DNA from: Nectonema munidae
Lineage: Eukaryota; Nematomorpha; Nectonematoida; Nectonematidae
Length of the DNA stretch: 64,000 nucleotides
Direction of reading: 5' to 3'
NCBI GenBank assembly: GCA_030549495.1
Contig: JAUIRK010000684.1
Location: 124,001 to 188,000 of the forward strand
A model generated the notes under the pieces. The model was not told the origin of the DNA and did no database searches. It was given only the letters and a program-made list of their open reading frames with translations. The stretch's first letter is position 1; each line of letters begins with the position of its first letter. Shown piece by piece: positions 36,938 through 48,964 of the stretch. Made by a program: the position numbers and the translations under genes.

Positions 36938-37554
36938 AATTTCACTTAATTCTATTTAAAAAAGTAAGAACGCAAGTATAATGATAAGACAATGAATTTC
37001 AATCGATCCAAATTTGTAAAAATTACTAAATTTGTAAAAGACAGAAAGTTTGAATAAGGAACATAAGAATTTGCTTCTAAGGCGTTTAAATCAGAAGGAC
37101 ATTTTTCAAGGAACCAAGACAATTGAATCAACCAAATTACGATGACATCGCTTTTAAATTTGATTTAAATGAAGAATTCCTTATGTGAAAAAGTATTTAC
37201 AGGAATTTGGAGAGAAAATTCAGTTATAGGCTATTCTTTTTTTGAAATCTTTTAGAATTCTTATCTTTTTAACTCAATGAATTGACGAGCTAACTAAAAG
37301 TAAAGCTCTAAGTAAGAGTTGCTGCTTGTTTATAAAACATATATGATGATCGCAGTATAGGATGTAATGATCATTCGAATACATGATAATGTAAGATAAG
37401 AGAAATAAAGAGGGAATATCAAAAATATTTCACAGACGATGCGTGAGAGCTATATAATAATAATCCATTGCTTCAATATGCACACAATAAGTAGGCAATG
37501 TTTATCACAGTGTCTCCTCTTTGTAGTATTTTTGGGCAAACACATTTTGATATT

Positions 37555-37700
37555 TTCTCATCTTCTTCTGTCAAAGTGATTCTATTTCTCTTTCTGTCTC
37601 CTTCTCTGGTTTTCTCTTCCGCTTTCTCTGCTATAACTCAATTACTCAAGCTCTCTTCTCTCATCCAAGCTCTTCTTTCACTCAAGCTCTCTTCTCATGT
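37555..37700. promoter_or_regulatory. Pyrimidine-rich (GAGA-type on the minus strand) tract upstream of HYOU1
   Basis: A C/T-rich block with imperfect repeats of CAAGCTCTCTTCT and CAAGCTCTTCTTT, about 0.62-0.76 kb upstream of the HYOU1 start codon. On the HYOU1 strand it reads as GAGA-rich sequence, the kind bound by GAGA factors in arthropod promoters. I found no clear ER-stress element (CCAAT, nine bases, CCACG). A regulatory role is inference. Confidence 0.35.
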
Positions 37701-37769
37701 TTAAATCCTATCTCATTCAGCTTGTATTTAGAGTTAAATTAAAAATAATTATATTTTATCTCATCAGAA

Positions 37770-38835
37770 ATTAGTTTTTAGCGGAATATAAGTTCAATAT
37801 TTTCAGAACCTTTTTTCATGAAACCAAAGTTAAGCCATTCAAATTAATCTCAGAGATTTTTGGTAAATATTTAGTTTCATTAATATACCAAACATTTTGA
37901 AAAATGAAAATTTGTTTTTTTAAATGAGAGAAAAATAGTTTTCAATCGTTACAATTTTATATCAATGAATATTGTCAGACTCGCTTTAAAAAATTTTTTT
38001 TTTCTACAAAGGTCACTTTTATCTTTATCAGTACGTTTGTTACATTTTGTAACATTTGGAAACTTTAATTTTTTCAAGTCAAGAAATTTTTTTTCAATAG
38101 CTATTTGGGAATTAATATTTTGACTAGCTATTCAGTTTAAAAGCAAGAATACTCTATTTGCTTAATATTTGAGCAGAGATATTTTTATAATGTTCGATTG
38201 TTAAATTTAGTAAGTTACACTGTACATAATTAATTAAATAATTTTTGTTAAGAAAATTTGTTGATTATAAATAATAAAAATATAATATCGAAAGAAAATG
38301 TTTCAATTGTTAAAAATGTACTTGATCTATTTATGACAACTGTCAGAATTTTATTTGTAGACAGAAATAGTGAAAAAACACAATGATTTTCTTCTTCTCG
38401 TATTTTTTCATTTTTTTAAAACTTGAAATTCCAATAATTTCAAGGATGTGCCCTCCTGAATCAATCACATTTTTTTCATATAAATATCGCAGGGTGTCTA
38501 GTAAACTCTTTGCTTTCAGACTACATTCACTCATATAAAACTCTCCAACCTTCCGTTATTTGTTTTCAATTGTTTTCTCTATCAATCAAATATCCTTTAA
38601 TCAATTCCTGTAATGTGCCTGATAGACTACTTCATTTTCAAATGAAAAGCCTATTCGCCCGCAACAATTTTGGATTTTTTTATGCGATATGCAAATTTAA
38701 TTAAAATATTTTCGCTGGAAGTATAGTATTTAAATTTCATCAATTTTGTAAAAAAAATGTAAAGTAGTCTTATAAATTTAGGTATGCGCTGAATACACCC
38801 TATTTTAAAGGATTGCTTGAATATTTGGTCTCTCA
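37770..38835. repeat. Dispersed repeat, copy A
   Basis: 37770-38405 and 38680-38835 are highly similar, in the same orientation and order, to 61309-61925 and 63172-63283. Shared landmarks are TATAAGTTCAATATTTTCAG, TATTGTCAGACTCGCTTTAA and TAAATTTAGGTATGC. It has no coding potential, so it is probably a non-autonomous transposon or an element body. Just beyond it (38860-38920) is C-rich sequence like that near 46040. Confidence 0.8.
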
Positions 38836-38939
38836 TGGTATTTCCAGACTAGTAATTTTGAATTTCGCCCCCCTCCCAATAATTTTGAGGATGTGCGCCT
38901 CTGATGACGACAGGTGGCAATAAGAGGAAAAAAAATTAT

Positions 38940-40495
38940 ATACATTTTTTAATATTAACGTACTTTAGGTAGAAAGATTTGTTTTAGTTCTTATTTTTTA
39001 ATTCAAGGAAGCGATAATTTTCAAAATTTATTTCAAATTGTATTTTTTACAAAAAATCTATCGTATCGTAGCGTATGTCATCCCTGCTAATAAGCAGATT
39101 CCATAAATATATAAAAATTAAAAATTGATATAATACATAAAAAATAAAAATTGAATATAAACAGAGCAAATAAAAGCGAATCTTTTAAATTAATAGCCAT
39201 ATGCATTGATTAGATCATAAATTTAAAATAGTTTGTTTATGGAGACATTTACGACATGTAAAGTTGGTTAGATAGTGGGTTTTGATAATTCAAAGCCTTC
39301 TCGATGAAAAAACCTGAACTTTACCTTTAAAAAGTTTTTTTTGTTTTTTTATTTAGAGAAAATATTTTAGGCGGTATGTTAAATGATACATATGTCGTAA
39401 TTCCTTAATTTGCTAGCAATCCCTTTAAAAAAGAACTATTTGGTAGTCTATATTTAGATAGTCAGACCTTAATGATCCAATAACCTCGCTACCTGGATCA
39501 AATTAATTGGAAACTAAATTATTACTTTGCTTATAAATCCATATATACTTCCAAAAGCAATATCATGATTATAAGAATCTAATTTTCACAAAATTTCACT
39601 CTGCTCAAATGATAGCTTAAAAAATTGTGTTTTTTAGATAAGTCACTTTTTGAATTATGTGAAAATTAGACACTTTTAAAGGAAAAAGTTTTAAAATATC
39701 AATGCGAAGTATAAAAGAATGAACAAGAAAAATCTATACAAAAGAATGGATACTTTTAATTTTATTTATCCTTCCCTCAAACGAACCAAAAGAATTTCAC
39801 AAGAACACTCTGTAAAACAAAAATTTAAGATCATTAACTCTTTTTCCAAGTGTGGGTTCAATCAAAACAGACTGAAATGTTATATTTTGATGAATATGTT
39901 TTTTAAAAAGATTCCATCACATGGACACTTGGATGAAGAAGAAATAATTTATATTATCGTTAAAAACTTTTGAAATATGATGCAAATCATGCACCAAAAG
40001 AAAATTGTCCAAATAGCAAAGTGTAAGGTGCGTAATTATAAAAAGATTTATTTATAATTACTCCAGCATTTAATTAAAGATCTTAGGTGTTTTTTTAGAA
40101 AAGGCTTATGACAAATCATGATCAAAGAAGACTCGATGCACAAATTTTGATTTCTCTAACACTAGATTAAAATACAATTATTTGCACTAATTATTATGAA
40201 AAAACAAATAATTTTTATTTTTTAAACAAATGTCCAAAATCCAAACCTACATACATTAAAACAAAAACAAAGCAAATTATTATCATTCAAAAAGTAAATA
40301 TAATTTGGTTACTGGTCAAAATCCTCGAAAACTAAGGTAGCAGTGACATTAGTTTTCGGGGATTTCGATAGTGGTCATTTTAATTTCCAGGCATTTGGAA
40401 TAGATACAATGTTTTTACAACGTTGTCTCACCTTTCATTCATATCAAAACACATACTACACATATAGATATTCAACTATAAAAGGTAAAGTTATC
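38940..40495. other. AT-rich stretch, no gene seen
   Basis: Repetitive A/T-rich sequence. An 84-codon plus-strand frame at 39719-39973 (lysine-rich, FKIINSFSKCGFNQNRLKCY) has no recognisable similarity or splice context and is not called. Confidence 0.45.
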
Positions 40496-40504
40496 GAACT
40501 ATGA

Positions 40505-40590
40505 GAAAGTAGGCTTGATGCGGGATCGAACCCAAGACCTTGAGTTATCGAAAACTAGTATCTAACCAACATTACTCACGCCCGCATTAT
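40505..40590 (-). repeat. tRNA-derived SINE head
   Basis: The minus strand reads GCGGGCGTGAGTAATGTTGG (A-box region), then CTTGGGTTCGATCCCGCATC (B-box GGTTCGATCC) at tRNA-like spacing. A mature cloverleaf with acceptor stem is not evident. It is probably a SINE. Confidence 0.6.
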
Positions 40591-40965
40591 TCAACTATAC
40601 GTTGATATGCTAAAAAATTCAAAGAAGGGGAGTCAGCTATGTTAGTTTATGTTTTTAGGCAGTTTGATAGAATTATACAAAAAAAGATATTTATTAGCAC
40701 ATATAAGGCATTAATCTAATGGATTACAATTTAAAGAAAAAAATAGTAGAGATTAAAATATGAGAAAATTAAATTCTCTTAGTATATATGTTTTAAAAAT
40801 CCCTATCTACGTTAATTGTAGAGGCAGACTGAACTAAAACAAAACAAATGTTGGTTGGTTAATTGGAGATATTAAAACACTTTCAGCAGTAAAACTATAT
40901 GCTCACATTATGCTTGAGATGGTTAATCGTAGTTTTGTGATTTTGTTTTTAAGAGTCGGGAGGGC

Positions 40966-41032
40966 TGGAGATCGAACCTCTGACCTTCAACTGTTAAGTT
41001 GAGAGATACACCCTAAAAACCATCGAGGCTTA
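40966..41032 (-). repeat. tRNA-like sequence or SINE head
   Basis: The minus strand contains GAGGTTCGATCTCCAGCC (B-box) and, upstream, an anticodon-stem-like hairpin (TCAAC...GTTGA) with a loop containing TTAAC. The acceptor stem is not clean, so I prefer SINE or tRNA pseudogene to a working tRNA. Confidence 0.45.
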
Positions 41033-41469
41033 AGAAAATCTAAACAAGTATTTATCTTTTAATTAAATGGCTTCTATTTATTAAAAAAATGTTAAGTGTA
41101 ACGAAATAATTTAGAAAAAGTAACTTATAATTACGTGAATAACACGATAAAAAATTCAAAAAACGTGTGTTAATTACTAGAATGGAAAAAAAATAAAAAA
41201 ATATTTTAATTTTTAAAAGAACTCACATAAAAGTTTCATATGTCGATTGAATGGTTATGGTCTATTTGAATAATTTCCATTCAAATTGATGGAAATTAAT
41301 AATGGATTGTTTTTGATGATCAGTTTGCTTTCAAACCGATAGCACTTTCCAAAACTGAATTGATATGCTTGCAAGATGCTTGATAGAGAATAGAGGTAGT
41401 CTTTATGTTTATACAGGTTTTATAAAGAGTCTAAAATAAAAGAGATAAAAAAGAGAGGAAGAAAGCTAT

Positions 41470-42448
41470 CGGGTAGGTGGTGAGTGAAGATTTAGAATGG
41501 GTTCAATAGTTCGTAAAAGCATCGAGAGGGAAATTAATAGTGTCGGGTGTGTTAGTAGTTCATTCTAATTGTTGGGAAAATGACCGAGAGTTGAAACACA
41601 ACTATTTATTAATTCGTGGCGATAAGAGATAAAAAAAATTGCAAATGAAAGTTAGGTGGTGAGATGATTCACAAGCTTCGCCACAGAAAGGGCAGGACTG
41701 AGTGTCGAAAAGTTTGATATGGAAGAGATAATTTTTGCAAGAGCAGTGACCGGAGAACCACCTTATAAGAGATCGTGAGGGGATGAATTTGTGTTTTGAC
41801 CAAAGATTGATGAACGGCGGTCATGTAAGTAATGTGGGATAGAAAGGTGTTTTTCGATTGGGTGACTGACAATTGCGATTGCTTTTTAGTGTATTGTGTG
41901 AGTTCGTGGATAAAAACGCTGGGGTGTAAAGAGGCCAAGAGTGTCGTGCACGGTTTTGAGAGGGTTCTTTTGACGAGGAAATCAACGTGTATATTTTCAT
42001 GAACGTTACAATGTGATGGGTAGCAAAATACAGAGATAGTAAAGTGGGTGGAGAGAAATTGCGGTTTAGAGAATAGTTTGGTGACCATGAAAGGTACGTT
42101 TTTGGTGAGATGTAAATCGCGAGCGAGGTTTTAAGAGTCGGTATAAAACTGGATTACTTCAAATTGAATAAAGTCTTTCTTGTGTTGGGTGATGTGGTCG
42201 CACAATTCAATTAGTGCTTGACATTCTGCCTCGGATATCGTGGTTAAATAATTAAATGGTAGGCTTGTCATGAAGAAGGCGCAAAGTGACTCACCTTTAT
42301 AGAATGAGAGAGCAATTGCGAATATTTTTAGTGTTTTCGCTGCATCCGTAAATATCCTTAGTGTGGTAGAGTGAGAGATGTGTCTCAATTCTTTTATGTG
42401 TGAGGCTGCACGTATTTTGGATGTATTGATTATGATATCAAAAGGCAT
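41470..42448 (-). mobile_element. LINE C-terminal fragment with RNase H domain
   Basis: The minus strand at 42448-42131 reads IFTDAAKTLKIFAIALSFYK, then TISEAECQALIELCDHI, with the Asp and Glu positions of RNase H, ending FYTDS. The next piece has VFCYPSHCNVHENIHVDFLV, the H-C/G...N...D block. Then in a shifted frame comes SGHCSCKNYLFHIKLFD, followed by CPFCGEACESSHH, the terminal zinc-knuckle-like motif of RNase H-bearing LINEs of the I/R1/Jockey group. The RT is missing on this strand. The copy is broken. Confidence 0.7.
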
Positions 42449-42458
42449 TTGTTTTAAT

Positions 42459-42786
42459 TAATAAAATTATTGAAAAATTAGAAAAAAGGGAAGATTTAGT
42501 AAGGATTTTTTTGGATATGAAAAAAAGCCTTGGATTCAGTATGTTTTAAAAAACTTTAATCAAGTTGAAGTTTTATTGGTTCTCGGATTCTTATGTTTTA
42601 TTTGTTAAATCTTATTTAGTAAACAGGGGTCAATATGTGTCTATAGATGATGTCGCTTCTGACTTTATGGTTCCTAAATGTGATGTTCCAAAGGGGTCTC
42701 TCCTCGGTTGTTTATTTTTTAAAATGTATGTTAATGATATATGTTTTAGTAATCCCAAAGTTAAATTTTATCTTGTTCCTTTTTAA
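42459..42786 (+). mobile_element. LINE reverse-transcriptase fragment
   Basis: The plus strand reads FLDMKKSLGFSMF (as in D..KAFDSV), then SYLVNRGQYVSIDDV and CDVPKGSLLGCLFFKMYVND (as in GVPQGSILGPLLFLIYIND). The order is that of the CR1/Jockey palm. It ends before the YADD motif. It faces the RNase H fragment on the opposite strand. Confidence 0.6.
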
Positions 42787-43030
42787 AGAGTTGCAAAAAC
42801 ATAAAATGATAGACACAGCAGTGCTTGCGAAAACTCGACTAGCGCAAAGCGGTCTCATTGTTGGGAAAAATCAATTTGAATCGGCTGTTAACAGTGATCA
42901 ACGCCATATTGAAGCTGTAAGACTAACCTGTAAAGTGCGCCCTAGCATGAGTTTCTAAGTTTGAATATGGAGGAAAAGATAAATGCGCTGGAACGGATCC
43001 GAAATGGTGCACAAAGGAAGCAGTTATATA
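42787..43030. other. GC-richer unassigned patch
   Basis: A plus-strand frame continues to 42958 (DTAVLAKTRLAQSGLIVGKN, HIEAVRLTCKVRPSMSF) with higher GC than its surroundings. It could be a decayed exon or a repeat. Nothing is recognised. Confidence 0.2.
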
Positions 43031-43319
43031 AAAAATTGTTTTTAAATGTAATTAAAATTAATTTTTTGTTTTACCACACATTAAAATATTAATTACATAG
43101 AATGGCTTCCATACCACATACAAAATTTGAACTTTTTGTTGTGCGACTAAGACAATGCAGAATAAAATGGTGTTTTTGTAGAAAGTGTTTTCCTCTTGTC
43201 ATTCTTTTGATTTAAATCAATCTTGTTATAGGACATAATATGGCTAAAATAAAGAAAATTTGATAAGGATATAAATAAGAAATAATAATTAAGATTAAGT
43301 TATTATCTAGATTAATTAA

Positions 43320-43445
43320 CACGTTGACGACCAGAATAATCAGACGATAGTATAAAGCAGGAGATTTGTATTAAAAAGCATTAATAACCTCAGACGATTC
43401 AAATTTTTGTAAAGTCGACATATCTCGACTGTGGTCGATAACCTG
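43320..43445. mobile_element. piggyBac-type MITE, 126 bp with TTAA on both sides
   Basis: TTAA at 43316-43319 and 43446-43449 bracket a sequence starting CACGTTGACGACC and ending GGTCGATAACCTG, which form imperfect inverted ends. The internal CAGACGAT appears twice and is shared with the copy at 23221. TTAA target duplication is diagnostic of piggyBac. Confidence 0.75.
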
Positions 43446-43449
43446 TTAA

Positions 43450-45690
43450 TTAAGTTATTTTGATAAAATAGAAATAATAATTAAGAATTATTTATTATAT
43501 AATTATTAACTATAAATCTCTGCCATGTTGAACACAATTATGGCTTTCTCGAAATGCGGTTGCCACGGTAACGAATTGGTAGTACGTTTTACAACCGCAC
43601 ACATTGAATTTTCAACGCATAAACCTGAGTGTGGGTTTAAAATTTTTTGCCGCACAAATCGAAATTGCATAACATGAAACCGCATAACCAGAGGGATTAC
43701 AGCAATTAAATAAAAATTTAATCAGTTTTTGCTAAGAAACGTAGAGTGTTACAAATACTTAAAAATAATGATGAAAAAACTCAAATTATGAAAAGAATGA
43801 ATGATTACTTCAAAATCTATTCATTTTACATGATATAAAAATAAAATAAATTAAAAATATAAAATTTGAAAGTAGGTCTTTCCAAAACATAAAAATTTCA
43901 GTTAATTTAAAAGTGAAAAATACAAAATTGGAATATATAAACTTATAGAGCGGAAAAATAATTCGAAAAAAAAGAGAAAAACGCTCTGTTTCAAAATAAT
44001 CAAACAGTTCAATTATTTTTACTTTTTGATAAGAGTTTGGGTAAATTTGGATAAAATGTCAAGCCCATTTATTCATAGTTTAACATAAACGATACATCAG
44101 TGCCTTGTCAATGAAAACACACCCACTGTACCTTTACCTTTTTTCGTCTCTTCTCTAGACATGCATTGTTTAGTAGTTTCGATTACTCATTCTGAACATT
44201 ATTTCTATCTTAGCGTTCTGATTTCGTAAAAATATTTTGGGACTCTGAGCCCACTTATTTATAACTTTTCGACAACGACTTCATCTATTTGTAATTTTAG
44301 TACTGTATTCGTCTCTTCTATCAACAGATACAGGCATATCGCCTCCCTTATAACAATTCTATTTTCGTTTTTATAAGAGAAACGGCATCACGAAGAGCAC
44401 TTCATCATATAATGGAAATTGGCTCCATAGTCATACCTTTTGCATTTTCCAATTTTTACCATCGTAAAATTTAGTCATAAAAAACCAATATTTTCACAAT
44501 AAATTTAAGAAATTAAAAAGTAATAAAATGAATAACAATAAATTTAATGAATAAAAAAGACAATGTTTGTTTAAAATAGAGAATAAACTAATCATAATCA
44601 TTTTCAAATTTGAATTAACTTATTTGATAACAAGCACTTTTGGGCCACTTAAAAAATATACGCCCGCTGATAATTATCATCTTTTGTTTCTCCAATGCTA
44701 TTAACCTGATAAATAAATAATTTTTGTTGATAAAATTTACAAAGTAGTCATAGAAGTTTAGAAAATTACTAATTTACTTGATTTTTGTAACAACTCTATT
44801 TAATCCTGTAAAGAAATGGCACTAATGCCTAAAACAAGTTTTAATAATGTTAGACTCCTTTATTCTTAAAATTTTTTTGTTTGAATTTATTTATTCTTCT
44901 TAGTTATTTATCCCTAAAGCTTTACACAAATTATGTTTGATATTAAATTTTATTTTTACTCAAGTTAAATGATTACCCGTCGTTCCATTAGACAATTTGT
45001 TGCCGATTTTTAGACAACGGTTGTAGCGCGTTGTAAGAAAACTCAGAGGGAGGGCAAGCAGAAAAAGGGGTTAAATCGTTTTTTTTTTTTCAAAGTATCA
45101 AAATATAAATACATAGTGAAATTTGAAAAAATATAACTAAACCCTCATGCATTGTGTTCAACCCATATTTTGCCTCTTTACATTTATATATTTCTTCCTT
45201 TTTTATTTACAGTATATCTACACTTTCTATTAAATGCTTACAAATACAAAACATTAAATTTTCTTACTGCTTATATTTCAGAATCTTTAAAAATACCGTA
45301 ACGATCGAAATATCCAAACGTTTCATTCCTTTTTTGTAAAGTGGATTTTTAAATTTTATTTCTAAAACATTAATTTACTAATATAATTAAAATGTTTCAA
45401 AGTATATATCTTTTTAAAAGTTAAATAAGCTTGTTTATTAAAAAAAATTATTTTTAAACTCCTTTCTAATTTTGTTTCTAGAACCTCAATTTACTAACAC
45501 CGTAAATTTCGGCGTATAAGTTGAGGTTATAAGAGATGTCTAATAATATTATATTTTAAGATATAACTTTTTAGAAATAGAATTTCAGCTTTACCAAAGA
45601 TCTCGACAAGTTGCAAGTTTATCATTTTGCTTTCGCTGAGTTCTTGTTTTACTGTTGTCAAATCTCAAAGTTGAGCATAACTCTTCTAAT
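43450..45690. other. Mostly AT-rich intergenic DNA
   Basis: No gene is supported. 43550-43700 has repeated CCGCA motifs. 44103-44140 (CAGTGCCTTGTCAATGAAAA, then CACACCCACTGTACC) is the inverted counterpart of 62278-62315 and probably a repeat end. The rest is low-complexity A/T. Confidence 0.5.
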
Positions 45691-45697
45691 CTATGAC

Positions 45698-45845
45698 CAG
45701 TGGCGTAGCCAAAAAATGGAAGTTAGGGGGAGGGGGGAGCATATTGGAAATAAAATTATTTGGGGGGGGGGGGGGGGGTGGGCAGAAAAGATATTGGGGG
45801 GGGGGGGGGGGGGGAGGCACTGCCCCCCCTCTGGCTACGCCCTTG
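45698..45845. mobile_element. hAT-like MITE with two long G tracts, 148 bp
   Basis: The ends are CAGTGGCGTAGCCA and TGGCTACGCCCTTG, inverted repeats. The flanking octamers tctatgac and ttaatgac agree at six of eight positions, fitting an old 8-bp target duplication. The interior has two runs of 18 or more G. An end of the same type (CTGGCTACGCCACTG) is at 63964-63978. Confidence 0.7.
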
Positions 45846-46019
45846 TTAATGACTTTCAAATTGGTATTTTCAATAATTAGACGAATTTCATCACTAATTC
45901 TAGATGTAGCATATCTTGTTGGACCTGGTTTTACAGAAATTATATCCAAAGAATTCCGTCTACCTAATTTTTTTGGTGACGTGTATTTTACATTTGAGTT
46001 TCAGATACAAATTATTTTA

Positions 46020-47130
46020 TAATAAATTTTAAAAATTCATCCCTCCCCACAATAATTTTAAGAATATCGCCCCTGACAATGGCGGGTGAATTTTTATCTG
46101 ATGTATTTTTCAAACTAAAAAAGGAACGTACAGAGAATGAGTTTCGCAACAACTGGATTAGATGGGCGAGACCTTTTTACTGAATGATAAAAGATATAGA
46201 AATTTTCAATAAAAAAAGAAAAATTAATGTAAAAATAACATTATAAGCCTGTGAAATTAAAAAATTTTAAATTATATAAAAAAAATATTAAAAGATGAAA
46301 ACCTACCAAAAGTATCGAAATTTTTATTAAAAATAACATTTAAATAATCACTAAGAAGTAAAAGAAGAAGAAATTTATTGAATTTAAATAGAGTAAATTA
46401 TAATACACTTAAACAAAATATAAAAATTTGAATTTAATTTTATACTGAGACTCGCCAAGGTCGAAGCCACTTACGATAACCTACAGTATATCTTTATAAA
46501 GATGGGAAACAAAAAAACTTATTATGTTGAAAATATAAGTTAAAATATAGAGACACAAAATTAAATTAACACCCTATTCATCAATTACAAAAAATGGAGA
46601 GAATAAAAATAGAACTTTAAAAATAAATATGGATATATGACTCATGTAACTATAAAAAAAGAATAAAAAATTATGCAGTGTGAGAACAAGAGAAACAATG
46701 ATTCTTATTGCAACAAATATTATACTTTTCAATGAAATGACTTGAAAGCCATTTCTTCACTTTTTTGTCGAATCGGTCATCATGATCTTATGGCACAAGA
46801 ATGCATTCCATGTTCTGCAAGCTCTAAGCTTTAAAGATTTCTTTGAATTACGAAGCGTGTATCTTGGTCGAAATGAATGACAAGAGTTGCGTAAATTAGA
46901 TTGGTCTTTGGTGTGGTTAAACTTGTACCAGTTGCAAAAAGATCATGAAACTTGAGAATTTTATTACGGAAGGAAAGAAAGAATAAAATTATTAATAATT
47001 ATTAAGTTTATTAAATGTAATTCCTAAAACTTTTTTCTGAGTTTTTAGTAGAGCATCATTAGCAACCTAACCCCAGTTTATTATGCTATCCAAAGGTGAG
47101 GTAAAAATAATTTTTTATATTGTAATAACT
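46020..47130. other. AT-rich stretch, no gene seen
   Basis: 46240-46360 resembles units of the degenerate array at 48965-49400. 46033-46090 resembles the C-rich sequence following copy A at 38860. Otherwise nothing. Confidence 0.4.
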
Positions 47131-47139
47131 TTATATTGA

Positions 47140-48880
47140 CAGCCAAAATATTTTTCAACTCAACCAATAAAAACGTTCAACTTACCAAGAATATGACACG
47201 TGCGATTTCCAATTTATTTTACTATCAATTATTGAAAAAATACAGGGCCTTACATTTTGATAAATTTCTATCTAAAGAATTATTACTGAACCAATCTTTT
47301 ATTTTATCAAATTTTAAGTTTACTTTTGTATCATCCAATGGAAGCAAATTGGATATATCGTCTGCATAAATATATATTTTATCAAATAGAGATGTGTTAA
47401 CAATGCCATTTATATAAATCATAAAGAAAAGGGGTCCAAAGATTGAAACTTGAGGAACACCACATTCATTATATGAAAGTTTAAAAAAGATATTATTTAC
47501 AAAAACAGTTTGTTTCCTGTTGACTAAGTAAGAGGATACAAAAACGAATGGTTCATTTGAAAATCCAGTAGCTTAATTTATCAACTAGTATCCGATGTGA
47601 TAAACTATCAAATTCTTTAGTATTGTTATAAATTTCGGAAGCCAAATTGATTTTCATAAAATAATTTATTTTTCATGAAATAATTACTGATTTGGTTGTG
47701 AAGAAGTTTCTCGAAGATTTTAGAAAGCGTACAGATTATAGAAACATGTCTATAGTTTTTAGGATTTTTTCTACCACCTTAAGATAGGTAACATCTTGGA
47801 AATTTTAACAAATTCTGGAAATGTTCAGAATTCTAGACATGCATTTAAACCAATGAACAAATGTAATCCATCAGTATTGTGCTTCCTTAGACTTTTTACA
47901 GCATCACACAATTCAATGAAAGAAATTTTATCAAAATTGAAATTTGAAGATGCTTTTATCATAGAACAAGAATATTCATAAGAAAATGGCTTTAATACTT
48001 TTATTAATAAAATTTTCACTGAAAAGTTCAGCAATCCTAGGTTTATCATGAATCAATTCATTATCTATATTCAGAAGGACTTCATCATTATATTTAAGTG
48101 ATATAACGGAATTGATCTTTGACCAAGTCTCTTTGGATGATTTAGTTGAAAAATATTTGGCAAAGTAGCGCTCATTGTATTTTTTGGAAAATATTTTTAT
48201 TTTATTCCTCAAATAGAGAGATTTATTTTTGACGAATAAGTCAGTTCTATTGCTTTTCATAAACTTCCGATAGTATTTATTTTGCCTAATTCATCAGTGA
48301 TCCACAAACGAAAAGAACTTTTCCTATTTTCATTTTTTAACAATAAGGATTTGGTGCAAATTGACAGTTCAAATGATAAAAGGTTCACTAAATTAAAAAA
48401 CAATAGATTGGGTTCGTCAAACAATAACTTAATATAGTTTTACCAAATTATATTTATTTAAATTAATAACAAGTTTGTGCTTATCAACAACTTTTCTAAG
48501 ATGACAAGGTCGCATTTTATAGTTCACGCTGAAAGAGATAAACGTAGGGATAATGATCGAAAATCCTAGACAACAACACATAAGAATCAAATTTTATATG
48601 TGCAGTGATCAAACAATTGTCAATGAGAGTCACTTTCGATATAGCAAACTTATAGTTATTAGTAAAGACTAAATTGGCAAACCTCTTAATGTTAACATCT
48701 TTACTACAATTAAATAAATTAAAATTAAAGTCACCAAAAACTAAGTTGCAAAATTTTTTGTCAAAAGTATTGATTAAAACCTGTAAGTCAAACAAAAAAC
48801 CATCAATAATCCAATTGAATCGCGTGAAGGACGATATATTTTGTGCAAAACAACATTTATACCATTTCTAACTTCAATTT
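47140..48880 (-). mobile_element. Degenerate LINE (CR1/Jockey-like): endonuclease tail and RT
   Basis: In order on the minus strand: 48795-48517 has FGDFNFNLFNCSKDVNIKRF and TLIDNCLI, then FDHYPYVYLF, the GDFN...SDH end of an AP endonuclease. 48260-47976 is a linker (ETWSKINSVISLKYND, then AELFSENFINKS). 48049-47825 is KISFIELCDAVKSLRKHNTD, then GLH. 47422-47225 has FMIYINGIVNTSLFDKIYIY, then ADDISNLLP with the YADD motif, and WFSNNSLDRNLSKCKAL. Frame changes and stops are frequent. It is 5'-truncated and dead. Confidence 0.75.
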
Positions 48881-48964
48881 TTATAGAGAACACCTCAAAA
48901 TAGTCTGATTCAAAACGTATTTCATGTAATCTTAATTGTTAAAAAAGAATCTAACTTGTAAAAA

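Noticed and set aside
37498-37704. Serine/leucine-rich plus-strand frame
   Set aside because: It is a translation of the pyrimidine-rich tract upstream of HYOU1. No start context or homology is seen.
40505-41032. Functional tRNA genes
   Set aside because: B-boxes are good, but acceptor stems and full cloverleaves could not be formed by eye, so SINE heads are the safer call.
45611-46022. Glycine- and proline-rich frames on both strands
   Set aside because: They come from the G tracts of the hAT-like MITE.
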